A stretch of 64,000 nucleotides of DNA from Pseudomonas putida (GTDB lineage: Bacteria > Pseudomonadota > Gammaproteobacteria > Pseudomonadales > Pseudomonadaceae), in contig NZ_CP018846.1 of the NCBI RefSeq assembly GCF_002025705.1, positions 4,269,501 to 4,333,500 of the forward strand, in the 5' to 3' direction. Shown one piece after another: positions 25,324 through 34,143 of this stretch. Below the pieces are notes generated by a model, which saw nothing but the letters and a program-made list of their open reading frames with translations, searched no databases and had not been told where the DNA came from. Numbering within the stretch: position 1 is the stretch's first letter; each line of letters starts with the position of its first letter. Made by a program: the position numbers and the translations under genes.

Positions 25324-25814
25324 CCGAACCTGGCAAAGTCCTGGATGCGTGAGGGGTACAGGCGGCCGATCAGGTGGTCGCATTCGTGCTGCACCACCCG
25401 CGCATGAAAACCATCGGCAAAGCGGCTGATCGGATTACCCTGCGGGTCGATGCCTTCATAGCTGATGTGCTTGAAGCGCGGCACCACCCCACGCAGGCCG
25501 GGCACCGACAGGCAACCTTCCCACCCGTCCTCGATCTCGGTGGTCAGCGGCGTGATCACCGGGTTGAGCAGGATGGTTTGCGGTACCGGCTCGGCATCCG
25601 GGTAACGTGCGCTGCGCTCGAAGCCGAATATCACCAGCTGCAGGTCGATGCCGATTTGCGGCGCTGCCAGGCCCACGCCTCCGACGTGGTGCATGGTCTC
25701 GAACATGTCGTCGATCAACTGCTGCAGCTCGCTGCTGCCGATCAGGTGTTCAGGCACCGGTGGAGCGACGCGCAGCAGGCGCTCGTCGCCCATCTTGAGA
25801 ATGTCACGGATCAT
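25278..25814 (-). CDS. def: Peptide deformylase
   Basis: A 178-residue metalloenzyme that removes the formyl group from nascent N-terminal Met. All three motifs are intact: GVGLAAPQ (from residue 46), EGCLSVPG with the metal Cys101, and QHECDHLIG with His143, Glu144 and His147. It is not beside fmt, so it is likely a second deformylase of the genome rather than the main one. It shares a four-base overlap (ATGA) with the upstream yihY-like gene and so is translated with it. It overlaps the convergent GNAT gene by 46 bases. Confidence 0.95.
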   Translation of the reverse strand: MIRDILKMGDERLLRVAPPVPEHLIGSSELQQLIDDMFETMHHVGGVGLAAPQIGIDLQLVIFGFERSARYPDAEPVPQTILLNPVITPLTTEIEDGWEGCLSVPGLRGVVPRFKHISYEGIDPQGNPISRFADGFHARVVQHECDHLIGRLYPSRIQDFARFGYTDVLFPGLDASDD

Positions 25815-26764
25815 CGCGGGTTCGGCTCGGTCGGTTGTGGCTCGACCGGGTGTTCATGGCCGAGCACGGTGATGGTTTCCTGGGTTTCGACGCCCTTGAA
25901 ATCCTTCTCGCCCGGGTTCTTGCCCTCGCTCGACATGTGCTCGATCACCGCATTCATTTCAGCGCCCAGCAACAGCACGGCGGCCGAGATGTAGAAGTAC
26001 AGCAACAGCACGATGATCGCACCGATGCTGCCATACATGGCGTTGTAGTCGGCAAAGGTCTTGACGTAGTAGGCAAAGCCCAGGGAGGCGATGATCCATA
26101 CTACTACCGCCAGTACCGAACCGGGGGTGATGAAGCGAAACTTCTGTTTCACGTCCGGCATCACGTAATAGATGAGCGCCACGGCCACCATCAGCAAAAT
26201 GACAATGGCCGGCCAACGCAAGATCGTCCACACCGTGACGATCACCTCCTGCATGCCAATCTGAGCTGCGATCCACTCCATTACTTGCGGGCCAAGCACC
26301 ATCAGCGCTGCCGCCACCAGCAACATGCCGGCGATACCGACGGTATAGAAGATCGACAGCGGGATGCGCTTCCACACCGGGCGCCCTTCGGGCACGTCGT
26401 AGGCGGCGTTCATCGCGCTCATCATCAGCCGTACACCGGCCGAGGCGGTCCACAGCGCGATGACGATACCCACCGACAACAGCCCGCCCTTGGACTGTTG
26501 CAACTGGTCGATCACCGGGTTCACCTGCTCCAGCGCCTGGGGCGGGAGCACCAGTTCGGATTGCAAGCGCAACCAGGTAAAGAAGTCTGGCAGGTGCAGG
26601 AAGCCAATCAGGGCGATCAGGAACAGGATGAAGGGGAACAGCGAGAACAGCATCTGGTAGGCCAGTGCGGATGCGTAGGTCGACATCTCGTCGTCGAGGA
26701 ACTCCTTGACGGTGCGCACCAGCACGCGGTGCAGGGGCAGGCCGCGCAGGTCGGGGAAAATCAT
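25811..26764 (-). CDS. YihY/BrkB family inner-membrane protein
   Basis: A 317-residue membrane protein of the YihY (former 'RNase BN') family. After the cytoplasmic VLVRTVKEFLDDEMSTYASALAYQMLFSLFPFILFLIALIG come five further hydrophobic segments; PGSVLAVVVWIIASLGFAYYVKTFADYNAMYGSIGAIIVLLLYFY is the signature block. The hydrophilic C-terminus ends QPTEPNPR. Function is unknown despite the old virulence-factor label. I start at MIFPDLRGLPLHR, which follows GGAGACG. It is the first gene of a two-gene unit with def. Confidence 0.88.
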   Translation of the reverse strand: MIFPDLRGLPLHRVLVRTVKEFLDDEMSTYASALAYQMLFSLFPFILFLIALIGFLHLPDFFTWLRLQSELVLPPQALEQVNPVIDQLQQSKGGLLSVGIVIALWTASAGVRLMMSAMNAAYDVPEGRPVWKRIPLSIFYTVGIAGMLLVAAALMVLGPQVMEWIAAQIGMQEVIVTVWTILRWPAIVILLMVAVALIYYVMPDVKQKFRFITPGSVLAVVVWIIASLGFAYYVKTFADYNAMYGSIGAIIVLLLYFYISAAVLLLGAEMNAVIEHMSSEGKNPGEKDFKGVETQETITVLGHEHPVEPQPTEPNPR

Positions 26765-26865
26765 AGCGTCTCCTTTCGCCGCTTGATTCTTGAGTACAAC
26801 GGGTAAGTCTAATAGACCACGCGGAGGATGTACTGCTCCCGGCCATGCCAGAAGAAATTGCCTAT

Positions 26866-26900
26866 GCCTGTTTCTGCCTCGCACAGAGGCAGAAACAGGC
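26866..26900. terminator. Perfect 15-bp hairpin after the csbD-like gene
   Basis: GCCTGTTTCTGCCTC pairs perfectly with GAGGCAGAAACAGGC across GCACA. It starts 10 bases beyond the csbD-like stop on the minus strand. There is no strong T run on either side, so it is a terminator by position and strength of stem only. Confidence 0.6.
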
Positions 26901-26909
26901 CACTTCACA

Positions 26910-27089
26910 TCAAGGCTTCTTCACCGCATCTTTCACATTGCCCTTGATCTGCTGCGCTTCGCCCTTCAGTTCCTGGGCCTTGCCCTCGGCCCGCAGCTTG
27001 TCGTTGCCGGTCACCTTGCCGACGCCCTGCTTGACGTTACCGACCGCTTCGTTGGCCAGGCCTTTTGCTTTGTCTTTGGTGCCGCTCAT
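26910..27089 (-). CDS. CsbD family stress protein
   Basis: A 59-residue, highly charged, repeat-rich protein: MSGTKDKAKGLANEAVGN, VKQGVGKVTGNDKLRAEGKA and a final KGNVKDAVKK, the standard CsbD pattern of three similar helices. CsbD proteins accumulate in stationary phase or under osmotic stress, and their role is unknown. I start at MSGTKDKAKG, behind GGAGAT; the longer frame adds a non-CsbD leader. It is followed by a strong hairpin. A sigma-S promoter is likely but not identified. Confidence 0.88.
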   Translation of the reverse strand: MSGTKDKAKGLANEAVGNVKQGVGKVTGNDKLRAEGKAQELKGEAQQIKGNVKDAVKKP

Positions 27090-27333
27090 GGCAAATCTCC
27101 TGCAAATGGAGACACGTGAACCGTGTCGACAGTCTGTGGACCGACCGCAGTTGGCAGGAGTTTCAATCAATTTTCCGGATTCAAGCCGAGCGGTGATTCT
27201 AAGGGCGAATACCGCACCGAATCAGCCCTGTCGTGCTGCCCAAGGCCTGCGCGCTGCCCTAGAATCGCCGGCAAACGGCAACCCGAAGCAGGTTGCAAGC
27301 CTACAAGAACAACAGTTTCCGGATACCCGCCCC

Positions 27334-28803
27334 ATGCGTCTGATGTCCCTGTTCACGGCCATGCTGCCGTTGTTGCCCCTGTCTGCCCTGGCCGCCGCAC
27401 CGGCCAGCGAAACCCTGAAAGTCGAGCGTTATGCCGACGATGACCAACCCGGCACCCTGCGCTGGGCAATCGAAACCAGCAACCAGAACCCCGGCCACTA
27501 CCGCATCGATATCGCCGCAGTGGGCAAGCCGCCCTACGTGATTCGCCCAACCCGCGCCCTGCCGGAAATCAAGGGCCCGGTGCAGATCACCGGGCTGCCC
27601 TGGGCCCGAGATGGCCAGTACATTGCCATCGACGGCTCGGGCTATATCAAGGACCAGGGCGTGCGCACCTGCCCCGGCGCCCTGCCCGGCCAGTTCGGCA
27701 CCAACGTTCGCACCACCACCAACCCTGGGTTGGTGCTGCGTGATACCCAGGACGTGCACCTGAGCGGCCTGGAAGTGCGCAACTTCTGCATCGGCATCCT
27801 GGTCAACCGCGCCAGCGGCAACGTCATCGAAGACAACCGCATCGTCGCCAACAAAGGCGGCGCCGGCATCATGCTCACGGGCGATGACGGCGCCGGCAAC
27901 CCGACCGCCACCACCACGGTCAACAACAAGGTGCTGCGCAACCAGCTGATCGACAACGGCGATGGCCTTGAGCTGACCCGCGGCGCGGCCTTCAACCTGG
28001 TGGCCGACAACCTGTTCCGCTCCACCCCGGCCAACCCCGAGCCTTCCCAGGGCATCGAAATCCTGCTGGGCAACGACAACAGCGTGGTGCGCAACCGCTT
28101 CGAAAACTACTCCGACGGTTTGCAGATCAACTGGGGCAAGCGCAACTACCTCGGCGCCAACACCTTCAGCGGCAACTCGATCGGCATCAGCGTCACCGGC
28201 GAAGGCAATATCCTCGACGGCAACCTGATCCACGGCAACCGCATCGGCGTGGCCCTGCGCCCGGAGCCGGATGTCACCGCCACGCGCCTCACCGGCAACC
28301 GCATCTGGGGCAACAGCCAGGACATCCGCCGCTGCGAGGCCGGCGGCTCGTGCGTGCCTGACCAGCGCACGGGGGCCATCATCTTCGGCGTGCCGGCCCA
28401 GGCCCATGCGCTGTATGTGGGTTCACGCGGGGTCGGCGCGGATTTGCCGAAGCAGGACCAGGCGATCATCTGCGATGCCAAGGGCGAGCCCAAGCCATGC
28501 CAGCCGTTGCCCAACCACAACCAGCAGGCGCCACGGCTGATCGCCCTGGACGGCAATGTGCTGCGTGGCGAGGTACAGGGGCCTGTGTCGAGCCTGCTGC
28601 GCATCGAGGTGTTTGGCAATGCCCAGGCGAATGGGACCGAGGCGGAGCAGTATCTGGGGGAACTGTTGGTCAATAGCGATGCGCAAGGGCAGGCAAGGTT
28701 TGCTCAGGTGCTGGAGAACATCGGCGAGCTGAAGAGCTTCACTGCGACGGTGACCACTGCGGATGGGGCCACTTCCGAGTTGAGCTTGCCGGTCAGCCGC
28801 TAG
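27334..28803 (+). CDS. Secreted right-handed parallel beta-helix protein (NosD-like repeats)
   Basis: A 489-residue protein with a signal peptide (MRLMSLFTAMLPLLPLSALA, cut near AAAP) and a body of PbH1-type repeats: NVIEDNRIVANKGGAGIML, NKVLRNQLIDNGDGLEL, NSVVRNRFENYSDGLQI, NYLGANTFSGNSIGISV and NILDGNLIHGNRIGVAL. The regular N-x-I-x-x-N spacing predicts a beta-solenoid, a fold used by polysaccharide lyases, epimerases and adhesins. I see no recognisable catalytic set, so its activity is open. The C-terminal 120 residues look like an added beta domain. The ribosome site is weak; a Met three codons later is possible. Confidence 0.8.
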   Translation: MRLMSLFTAMLPLLPLSALAAAPASETLKVERYADDDQPGTLRWAIETSNQNPGHYRIDIAAVGKPPYVIRPTRALPEIKGPVQITGLPWARDGQYIAIDGSGYIKDQGVRTCPGALPGQFGTNVRTTTNPGLVLRDTQDVHLSGLEVRNFCIGILVNRASGNVIEDNRIVANKGGAGIMLTGDDGAGNPTATTTVNNKVLRNQLIDNGDGLELTRGAAFNLVADNLFRSTPANPEPSQGIEILLGNDNSVVRNRFENYSDGLQINWGKRNYLGANTFSGNSIGISVTGEGNILDGNLIHGNRIGVALRPEPDVTATRLTGNRIWGNSQDIRRCEAGGSCVPDQRTGAIIFGVPAQAHALYVGSRGVGADLPKQDQAIICDAKGEPKPCQPLPNHNQQAPRLIALDGNVLRGEVQGPVSSLLRIEVFGNAQANGTEAEQYLGELLVNSDAQGQARFAQVLENIGELKSFTATVTTADGATSELSLPVSR

Positions 28804-28810
28804 GGCTCAT

Positions 28811-28904
28811 GGCCTCTTCGCGGGCTTGCCCGCTCCTACTGGGATATCAAATAGCCTGAAGGCAATGACATTCCTGTGGGAGCGGGCTTGCCCGCGAAGA
28901 GGCC
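28811..28904. repeat. REP pair after the beta-helix gene
   Basis: Opposed REP copies; the left one has a shortened core (GCGGGCTTGCCCGC) and ends GCTCCTACTGG, the right one is standard. It lies 7 bases beyond the stop codon, in a same-strand gap. Confidence 0.82.
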
Positions 28905-28977
28905 TGTAAACCTTGCTAGGCCCGGTGCCACCCCTCACAATGCAGCCCTAATCAAGCGTCAACCCGCAGGAACCTGC

Positions 28978-29358
28978 ATGAAACTCGACAAACCAGCCGC
29001 CATCGCCCGCCGCAACCAGGCCCTGGCCAACCCGGTGCTGACCAGCGCCAACACCCTGTTCGCCATCCTCGACCGCAAGCGCAACCTGTGGTGGTTCGAG
29101 GTGCCGGTGGCACTGCTGCGCAAGGGCCAGCCCGACTGGGTCAACCTGCTGCTGCACACCCCGGAAAGCGACGAGCTGCAACACCTGAAGGTGCCGATCA
29201 ACTTCCTGCGTGCTCACCAGGAGCAGATGGAGGTGCGCAACCCTGGCAAGCGCCGTTCGACCATCAGCCTGGCCCTGAGCGCCGACCGCGACTCGCTGCT
29301 GCGCGACACCCGCCCGGGTGGCGAGCAGCTGGACTTCCGCACCTTCGTCCAGGCCTGA
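28978..29358 (+). CDS. Conserved hypothetical protein, 126 residues
   Basis: I do not recognise a family. The protein is soluble and has no signal peptide. It starts MKLDKPAAIARRNQALANPV behind an AGGAA site; a central block RNLWWFEVPVALLRKGQPDWVNLLLHT looks like a beta-strand core, and the C-terminal part has SISLALSADRDSLLRDTRP. Codon use matches its neighbours, so it is a real gene. Its stop codon abuts the stop of the convergent cvfB-like gene with no spacer. Confidence 0.7.
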   Translation: MKLDKPAAIARRNQALANPVLTSANTLFAILDRKRNLWWFEVPVALLRKGQPDWVNLLLHTPESDELQHLKVPINFLRAHQEQMEVRNPGKRRSTISLALSADRDSLLRDTRPGGEQLDFRTFVQA

Positions 29359-29366
29359 TCAGGCCT
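29351..29366. other. 16-bp palindrome containing two opposing stop codons
   Basis: AGGCCTGATCAGGCCT is perfectly symmetrical, and its centre TGATCA supplies the TGA of both convergent genes. It is followed by TTTT on the plus strand. It has no loop and would need to open at its centre to act as a hairpin. Confidence 0.6.
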
Positions 29367-30195
29367 TTTCGATACGATCGTCATGGATGACGATGCGGCC
29401 TTGCTTGAACAACCCGCCAATGGCCTTCTTGAAGTTGCCCTTGCTGACGTTGAACATCTGGCTGATCGCCTCCGGGGCGCTCTTGTCGCTCACCGCCAGC
29501 ACCCCGCCTTCGGCCTCCAGGCGCGCCATGATGCGCTCCTGCAGGTCGTCGCCCAGCGCCTTGCCGACCGGCTGCAGGCTCAGGGCGATCTTGCCGTCAT
29601 GGCGCACTTCCTTGATGAAGCCTTCCACGTGCATGCCCGAACGCAGGAACTTGAACACCTCGTTCTTGTGGATCAGGCCCCAGTGGCGGTTGTTGATGAT
29701 GGCCTTGAAGCCCATCGGCGTCTCGCCGGCCACCAGCAACTGCACCGGTTGGCCGACCGCGTAGTCGGCGGGCGTGCGATCGAGGTAGCGGTCCAGACGC
29801 GAAGTGGCGGTGATGCGCCGGGTGCGCTTGTCGAGGTAGGCATGCACCACGCAGTAGTCGCCGATCTTCAGCTGGCGTGACTCTTCCGAATACGGCATCA
29901 GCAGGTCCTTGGACAGGCCCCAGTCGAGGAAGATGCCGGCACCGTTGATGTCTTTGACCTTGAGGCTGGCGAACTCGCCGACCTGCACCTTGGGCTTCTC
30001 GGTGGTGGCGATCAGCTGGTCTTCGCTGTCCAGGTAGATGAACACGTTCAGCCAGTCGTCGACCTCGGTTTCGGCGTCTTTCGGGATGTAACGCCCGGGC
30101 AGCAGGATTTCGCCGTCGGCGCCGCCGTCCAGGTACAGGCCGAATTCCACGTGTTTCACGATTTGCAAACTGTTGTAACGCCCAAGCAGAGCCAT
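29359..30195 (-). CDS. cvfB: S1-domain RNA-binding protein, CvfB type
   Basis: A 278-residue protein made of S1-like OB domains: the first is LGRYNSLQIVKHVEFGLYLDG, a second starts VGEFASLKVKDINGAGIFLDWGLSKDLLMP, and a third MHVEGFIKEVRHDGKIALSL. The C-terminus is a winged helix (ISQMFNVSKGNFKKAIGGLFKQGRIVI). This is the CvfB architecture; in Gram-positive bacteria CvfB binds RNA and affects virulence genes, and in Pseudomonas its role is not worked out. A GAGGA site precedes the ATG. It is probably a single-gene transcript. Confidence 0.9.
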   Translation of the reverse strand: MALLGRYNSLQIVKHVEFGLYLDGGADGEILLPGRYIPKDAETEVDDWLNVFIYLDSEDQLIATTEKPKVQVGEFASLKVKDINGAGIFLDWGLSKDLLMPYSEESRQLKIGDYCVVHAYLDKRTRRITATSRLDRYLDRTPADYAVGQPVQLLVAGETPMGFKAIINNRHWGLIHKNEVFKFLRSGMHVEGFIKEVRHDGKIALSLQPVGKALGDDLQERIMARLEAEGGVLAVSDKSAPEAISQMFNVSKGNFKKAIGGLFKQGRIVIHDDRIEKA

Positions 30196-30325
30196 TTCCG
30201 ATGTTCCTCAAGACAAGGCGGCTATTCTACACCTGAAGCCAGCGCGCTGCCCGGTCGCTGATTCGGCGGAACCGCGCCGCCCCCCTTGCGTCTACCGAAT
30301 GGCCAGCCACTGCAAGGATTCGCAC

Positions 30326-31186
30326 ATGCCTGTACGCCAGTCCAAAGCCCTGCTCCTCGCCATCGCCTGCACTGTGGCACTGGCCGCCTGCAGCCGGATC
30401 GACCTGGCCTACCGCAACCTCGACCGCCTGGTGCCCTGGTCGCTGGGCGACTACATGGCGATGAACCGTGAGCAGAAGACCTTGCTCGACGAACGGTTGA
30501 AAGAGCACCTGGCCTGGCACTGTAAAACCCAGTTGCCCGGCTACCTCGACTGGCTCGACCGCATACGCGACATGGTCGCCGAGGACCAGGTGACCGACCA
30601 GGCCCTGCAGCAACGCACGGTCGAAGCACGCCAGGCGATTGGCCGGGTGGCTGAAGAAATCACCCCCTCGGCCACCGAGCTGCTGCGCGGCATGAGCGAT
30701 GCGCAAGTGGCGCAGATGCGCGATGCCTTCCGCGACGATATCAGCGAGCGGCAAAAGCAATATGTCGACACCCCCTTGGCCAAACAGATCGCCCGCCGCA
30801 GCGAACGCATGGAAAAACGCCTGAACAACTGGTTCGGCGAGCTCAATTCTGCCCAACACCAGCGTGTGCAGGCCTGGTCGCAGGCGCTGGGTGACCAGAA
30901 CCGCCAGTGGATCGCCAACCGCCAGCACTGGCAGCAGCAACTGCTGCTGGCCATGAACCAGCGCAACGACGCCAGCTTCGAGCCGCGCCTGGCGACCTTG
31001 CTGCAACGCAAGGAAAGCCTGTGGACGCCGGAGTATCGCGCTGCCTATCAGAATAGCGAGCAGCAGGCACGCAGCCTGTTGATCGACTTGCTGCGCCTGA
31101 GCACACCGGTGCAGCGCCAATACCTGCAAGAGCGGCTGGCCAAGGTGCGCACTGACTTCAGTGAGCTGAAGTGCCTGAAAGGGTGA
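30326..31186 (+). CDS. DUF6279-type lipoprotein
   Basis: A 286-residue helical lipoprotein. The leader ALLLAIACTVALAACSRID has a lipobox LAAC, so Cys21 or so is acylated; the following Ser would direct it to the outer membrane. The body is rich in charged helices (DERLKEHLAWHCKTQLPGYL, RRSERMEKRLNNWFGEL, RLSTPVQRQYLQERLAKV). I recognise it as the DUF6279 family, which has no known role. The start is the ATG behind AAGGATTCGCAC. It is convergent with aceK across a REP pair. Confidence 0.8.
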   Translation: MPVRQSKALLLAIACTVALAACSRIDLAYRNLDRLVPWSLGDYMAMNREQKTLLDERLKEHLAWHCKTQLPGYLDWLDRIRDMVAEDQVTDQALQQRTVEARQAIGRVAEEITPSATELLRGMSDAQVAQMRDAFRDDISERQKQYVDTPLAKQIARRSERMEKRLNNWFGELNSAQHQRVQAWSQALGDQNRQWIANRQHWQQQLLLAMNQRNDASFEPRLATLLQRKESLWTPEYRAAYQNSEQQARSLLIDLLRLSTPVQRQYLQERLAKVRTDFSELKCLKG

Positions 31187-31202
31187 AGCGAACAGCAGGC
31201 CC

Positions 31203-31295
31203 GGCCTCTTCGCGGGTAAAACCGCTCCCACAGGTTTTGTGCGAACTTGAAACCAGTGTGGAATCTGTGGGAGCGGGTTCATCCGCGAAGAGGCC
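31203..31295. repeat. REP pair, convergent junction
   Basis: Left copy GGCCTCTTCGCGGGTAAAAC and right copy ending GAAGAGGCC face each other across about 30 bases between the lipoprotein gene and aceK. Confidence 0.85.
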
Positions 31296-31313
31296 AGGCC
31301 TGGAAGCCGAGAA

Positions 31314-33029
31314 TCAGCGCCCCTTGCGCCGATAGGGGAACACGTCGATCACCTTGCCTTCGCGGATCGACGCCTGCAGCCCCTTCCAGTAATCCGCGTC
31401 ATACAACTCCCCGTGTAACCGGCTGAACAGCCGGCGCTGGCTGATATCGGCAAACAGGAACGGCGGGAACTCCTCGGGGAACACATCGTGCGGCCCGATC
31501 GAATACCACGGCTCGCCAGACATCTCGTCCTCCGGGTAGCGCGGCGGCGGGATGTGCCTGAAGTTCACCTCGGTGAGGAAGCTGATCTCGTCATAGTCGT
31601 AGAACACCACCCGCCCGTGCCGGGTGACGCCGAAGTTTTTCAGCAGCATGTCACCCGGGAAGATGTTCGCCGCCGCCAGCTGCTTGATGGCCAGCCCATA
31701 GTCCTCCAGGGCTTCAAGCACTTGCCCTTCGCTGGCCTGCTCCAGGTACAGATTGAGCGGGGTCATGCGCCGCTCGGTCCAGCAATGGCGCACCAGCACC
31801 GTGTCGCCTTCGAGCGCCACGGTCGAGGGTGCCACTTCCAGCAACTCGGCCAGGCACTCGGGCTCGAACTTGCCACGCGGGAAGCGGAAATCGGCAAACT
31901 CCTGGGTATCGGCCATGCGCCCCACCCGGTCGACGCTTTTAACCAGCCGGTATTTGTCGATCACCGTGGCACGGTCGACGGTCTTGGACGGCGAGAAACG
32001 GTCCTTGATGATCTTGAACACCGTGTTGAAACCCGGCAGGGTGAACACGCTCATGACCATGCCGCGCACCCCGGGCGCCATGACGAAGCGGTCGTCGCTG
32101 CTGGCCAGGTGGTTGATCAGGGCGCGGTAGAACTCCGACTTGCCCTGCTTGTAGAAGCCGATCGAGGTGTACAGCTCGGCAATGTGCTTGCCCGGCAGAA
32201 TGCGCTTGAGGAAGTTGACGAACTCCGCTGGCACCGGCACGTCAGCCATGAAGTACGAACGCGTGAACGAGAAGATGATCGACACTTCGGCCTCGTCGGT
32301 GATCAAGGCGTCGGCCTCGATGCCGTGGCCTTCACGGTGCAGCAGCGCAATCACCAGCGGCCACTGCTCGTCGCTGTTGTACAAGCGGCCGACCAGGTAA
32401 GCGCCCTTGTTGCGGTACAGCACCGGCACGAACAGCTCCACGGTCAGGGCCGGGTCCTTGCACACCCAGTCCGGCAGGCATTCGCGCAATTGCTCCTCAA
32501 GGCGGGCGAGGTCGCCTTCCAGGTCGCCATAGGGCGCATCGAACGGGTAATCGGCGAAGATCGCCCGCAGCAGGCTCTTCAGGCCGGCACCCAGTGTGTA
32601 GGTGCGGGTCTGCGCAGCGCGCTCATGGGCGCGGATCGAAGGCCGGGTGGTGTGGATGAACATGCAGCCGTCGCTGATCTGGTCATGGCTGAACAGGCTG
32701 CAGAACAGCGAGTTGTACCAGGTCTCCGCCAGCTCATCGTCCAGGCGTGGGTCGATCAGGCGGATGTAGGCGTTTTTCACCAGCGGCCACTGTTCCACAT
32801 CCAGCAGCACCTCTGCGTCAAAGCCATCGCGCAGCCAGGCGTTGACCTCACCGACCTTCTGTTCATAGAGGTTGATGCGCACGGCCGACGCCCGCTGAAT
32901 CTCTTGCCAGCGCGCCTGCTCGAAGCGCTCGCGAGCCCCCAGGGTGATGCGGCGAAAATGTTCGCGATAGTCGTCAAAACCGTCGAGGATCATCCGGGCG
33001 ATCTCGCCGGCTGGCCAATGCTGGGTCAT
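31314..33029 (-). CDS. aceK: Isocitrate dehydrogenase kinase/phosphatase
   Basis: A 571-residue AceK, full length for the family. The N-terminal regulatory half runs to about residue 300 (YNSLFCSLFSHDQISDGCMF; FSFTRSYFMADVPVPAEFV), and the kinase half holds VMAPGVRGMVMSVFTLPGFNTVFKIIKDRF (nucleotide loop and Lys) and later GVTRHGRVVFYDYDEISFLTEVNFR (metal-binding Asp). AceK phosphorylates isocitrate dehydrogenase to direct carbon to the glyoxylate shunt on acetate or fatty acids, and also removes the phosphate. It stands alone rather than in aceBAK. A GAGG site precedes the ATG. Confidence 0.97.
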   Translation of the reverse strand: MTQHWPAGEIARMILDGFDDYREHFRRITLGARERFEQARWQEIQRASAVRINLYEQKVGEVNAWLRDGFDAEVLLDVEQWPLVKNAYIRLIDPRLDDELAETWYNSLFCSLFSHDQISDGCMFIHTTRPSIRAHERAAQTRTYTLGAGLKSLLRAIFADYPFDAPYGDLEGDLARLEEQLRECLPDWVCKDPALTVELFVPVLYRNKGAYLVGRLYNSDEQWPLVIALLHREGHGIEADALITDEAEVSIIFSFTRSYFMADVPVPAEFVNFLKRILPGKHIAELYTSIGFYKQGKSEFYRALINHLASSDDRFVMAPGVRGMVMSVFTLPGFNTVFKIIKDRFSPSKTVDRATVIDKYRLVKSVDRVGRMADTQEFADFRFPRGKFEPECLAELLEVAPSTVALEGDTVLVRHCWTERRMTPLNLYLEQASEGQVLEALEDYGLAIKQLAAANIFPGDMLLKNFGVTRHGRVVFYDYDEISFLTEVNFRHIPPPRYPEDEMSGEPWYSIGPHDVFPEEFPPFLFADISQRRLFSRLHGELYDADYWKGLQASIREGKVIDVFPYRRKGR

Positions 33030-33074
33030 GCGATGAACCTCACGCCTGGTGAGATGAAGAGCTTAGCCTGTACT

Positions 33075-33167
33075 GGCCTCTTCGCGGGTAAACCCGCTCC
33101 CACAGGTTTGCGCAGTGCTTGAAGGCAGTGATATCCCTGTGGGAGCGGGTTTACCCGCGAAGAGGCC
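33075..33167. repeat. REP pair in a divergent gap
   Basis: Standard opposed REP copies with the GCGGGTAAACCCGC core. Their place between two divergently read genes is unusual; here they would sit in or next to the promoter region of aceK. Confidence 0.85.
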
Positions 33168-33254
33168 GGTACAGGTTTACAGCGCAAGAAAGCACAAGAA
33201 ACACACCCGGCGCCTGGCGTACACTCGCGCCCTGCCCTGTATCCGGAGACCGTT

Positions 33255-34130
33255 GTGAGCCCCATCGCCCTAGCCCGTCTGCTGACCCTTGCCGCTGTCT
33301 GGGGGGCGAGCTTCCTGTTCATGCGCATCATTGCCCCGGAGCTGGGCACCATCCCTACCGCGTTCTTCCGCGTCTCCATCGCCTGCCTGGGCCTTGTTGC
33401 CATCCTCACCGCCACCCGGGTGCGCTGGAACTTCGACGGCAAACTCGGCGCCTGCCTGGTGCTGGGCATGATCAACTCGGGCATCCCGGCCACGTTCTAT
33501 TCAGTGGCCGCGCAGGTGCTGCCCGCCGGTTACTCGGCCATCTTCAACGCCACCACACCGTTGATGGGCGTGCTGATCGGCGCGCTGTTCTTCCGTGAGG
33601 CCATGACCTTGCCCAAGCTCGGCGGTATCTTCCTCGGCCTGTTCGGTGTCGGCATCCTCAGCGGCGCTGGCCCGGTAGCACTGGACATGGCCCTGGTGCA
33701 AGGCGCCCTGGCTTGCCTGGCGGCCACCACCTGCTACGGCTTTGCCGGCTTCCTCGCGCGGCGCTGGATCAGCGGCCTGGACAGCCGCCTGTCGGCCCTG
33801 GGCAGCATGCTCGGCGCCACCTTGATGTTGAGCCCGCTGTTCGCCTGGAGCGCCCTGACGCAGCCGCCTGCAAGCTGGGGTGGCTGGCAGGTGTGGCTGT
33901 CACTGCTGGGCCTGGGCCTGTTGTGCACCGCCTTCGCCTACATCCTGTACTTCCGCCTGCTGGCGGAAATCGGCCCGGTCAGGGCCAGCACCGTGACCTT
34001 CCTGATCCCGGTGTTCGGTGTATTGTGGGGGGCATGGCTGCTCGACGAGCCCTTGTCGATGGCGCATGTGTATGGCGGTGTGCTGATTGCCCTGGCACTG
34101 TGGCTGGTGCTGCGCCCGGCGCGCACGTGA
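33255..34130 (+). CDS. EamA-family drug/metabolite transporter
   Basis: A 291-residue inner-membrane protein with ten predicted helices in two EamA halves. The first half starts LLTLAAVWGASFLFMRIIAPELGT, and the second includes ALACLAATTCYGFAGFLARRW and VTFLIPVFGVLWGAWLLDEPLS, a typical end of EamA repeat 2. Such carriers export amino acids, nucleobases or other metabolites. The GTG start has a GGAG site 6 bases upstream. It is followed 13 bases later by a DUF4265 gene. Confidence 0.87.
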   Translation: MSPIALARLLTLAAVWGASFLFMRIIAPELGTIPTAFFRVSIACLGLVAILTATRVRWNFDGKLGACLVLGMINSGIPATFYSVAAQVLPAGYSAIFNATTPLMGVLIGALFFREAMTLPKLGGIFLGLFGVGILSGAGPVALDMALVQGALACLAATTCYGFAGFLARRWISGLDSRLSALGSMLGATLMLSPLFAWSALTQPPASWGGWQVWLSLLGLGLLCTAFAYILYFRLLAEIGPVRASTVTFLIPVFGVLWGAWLLDEPLSMAHVYGGVLIALALWLVLRPART

Positions 34131-34143
34131 GGCGAAGCGAACC

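Noticed and set aside
27301..28407. A 368-codon frame opposite the beta-helix gene
   Set aside because: The Asn-rich repeats on the plus strand give a Val-rich opposing frame; there is no ribosome site and no domain.
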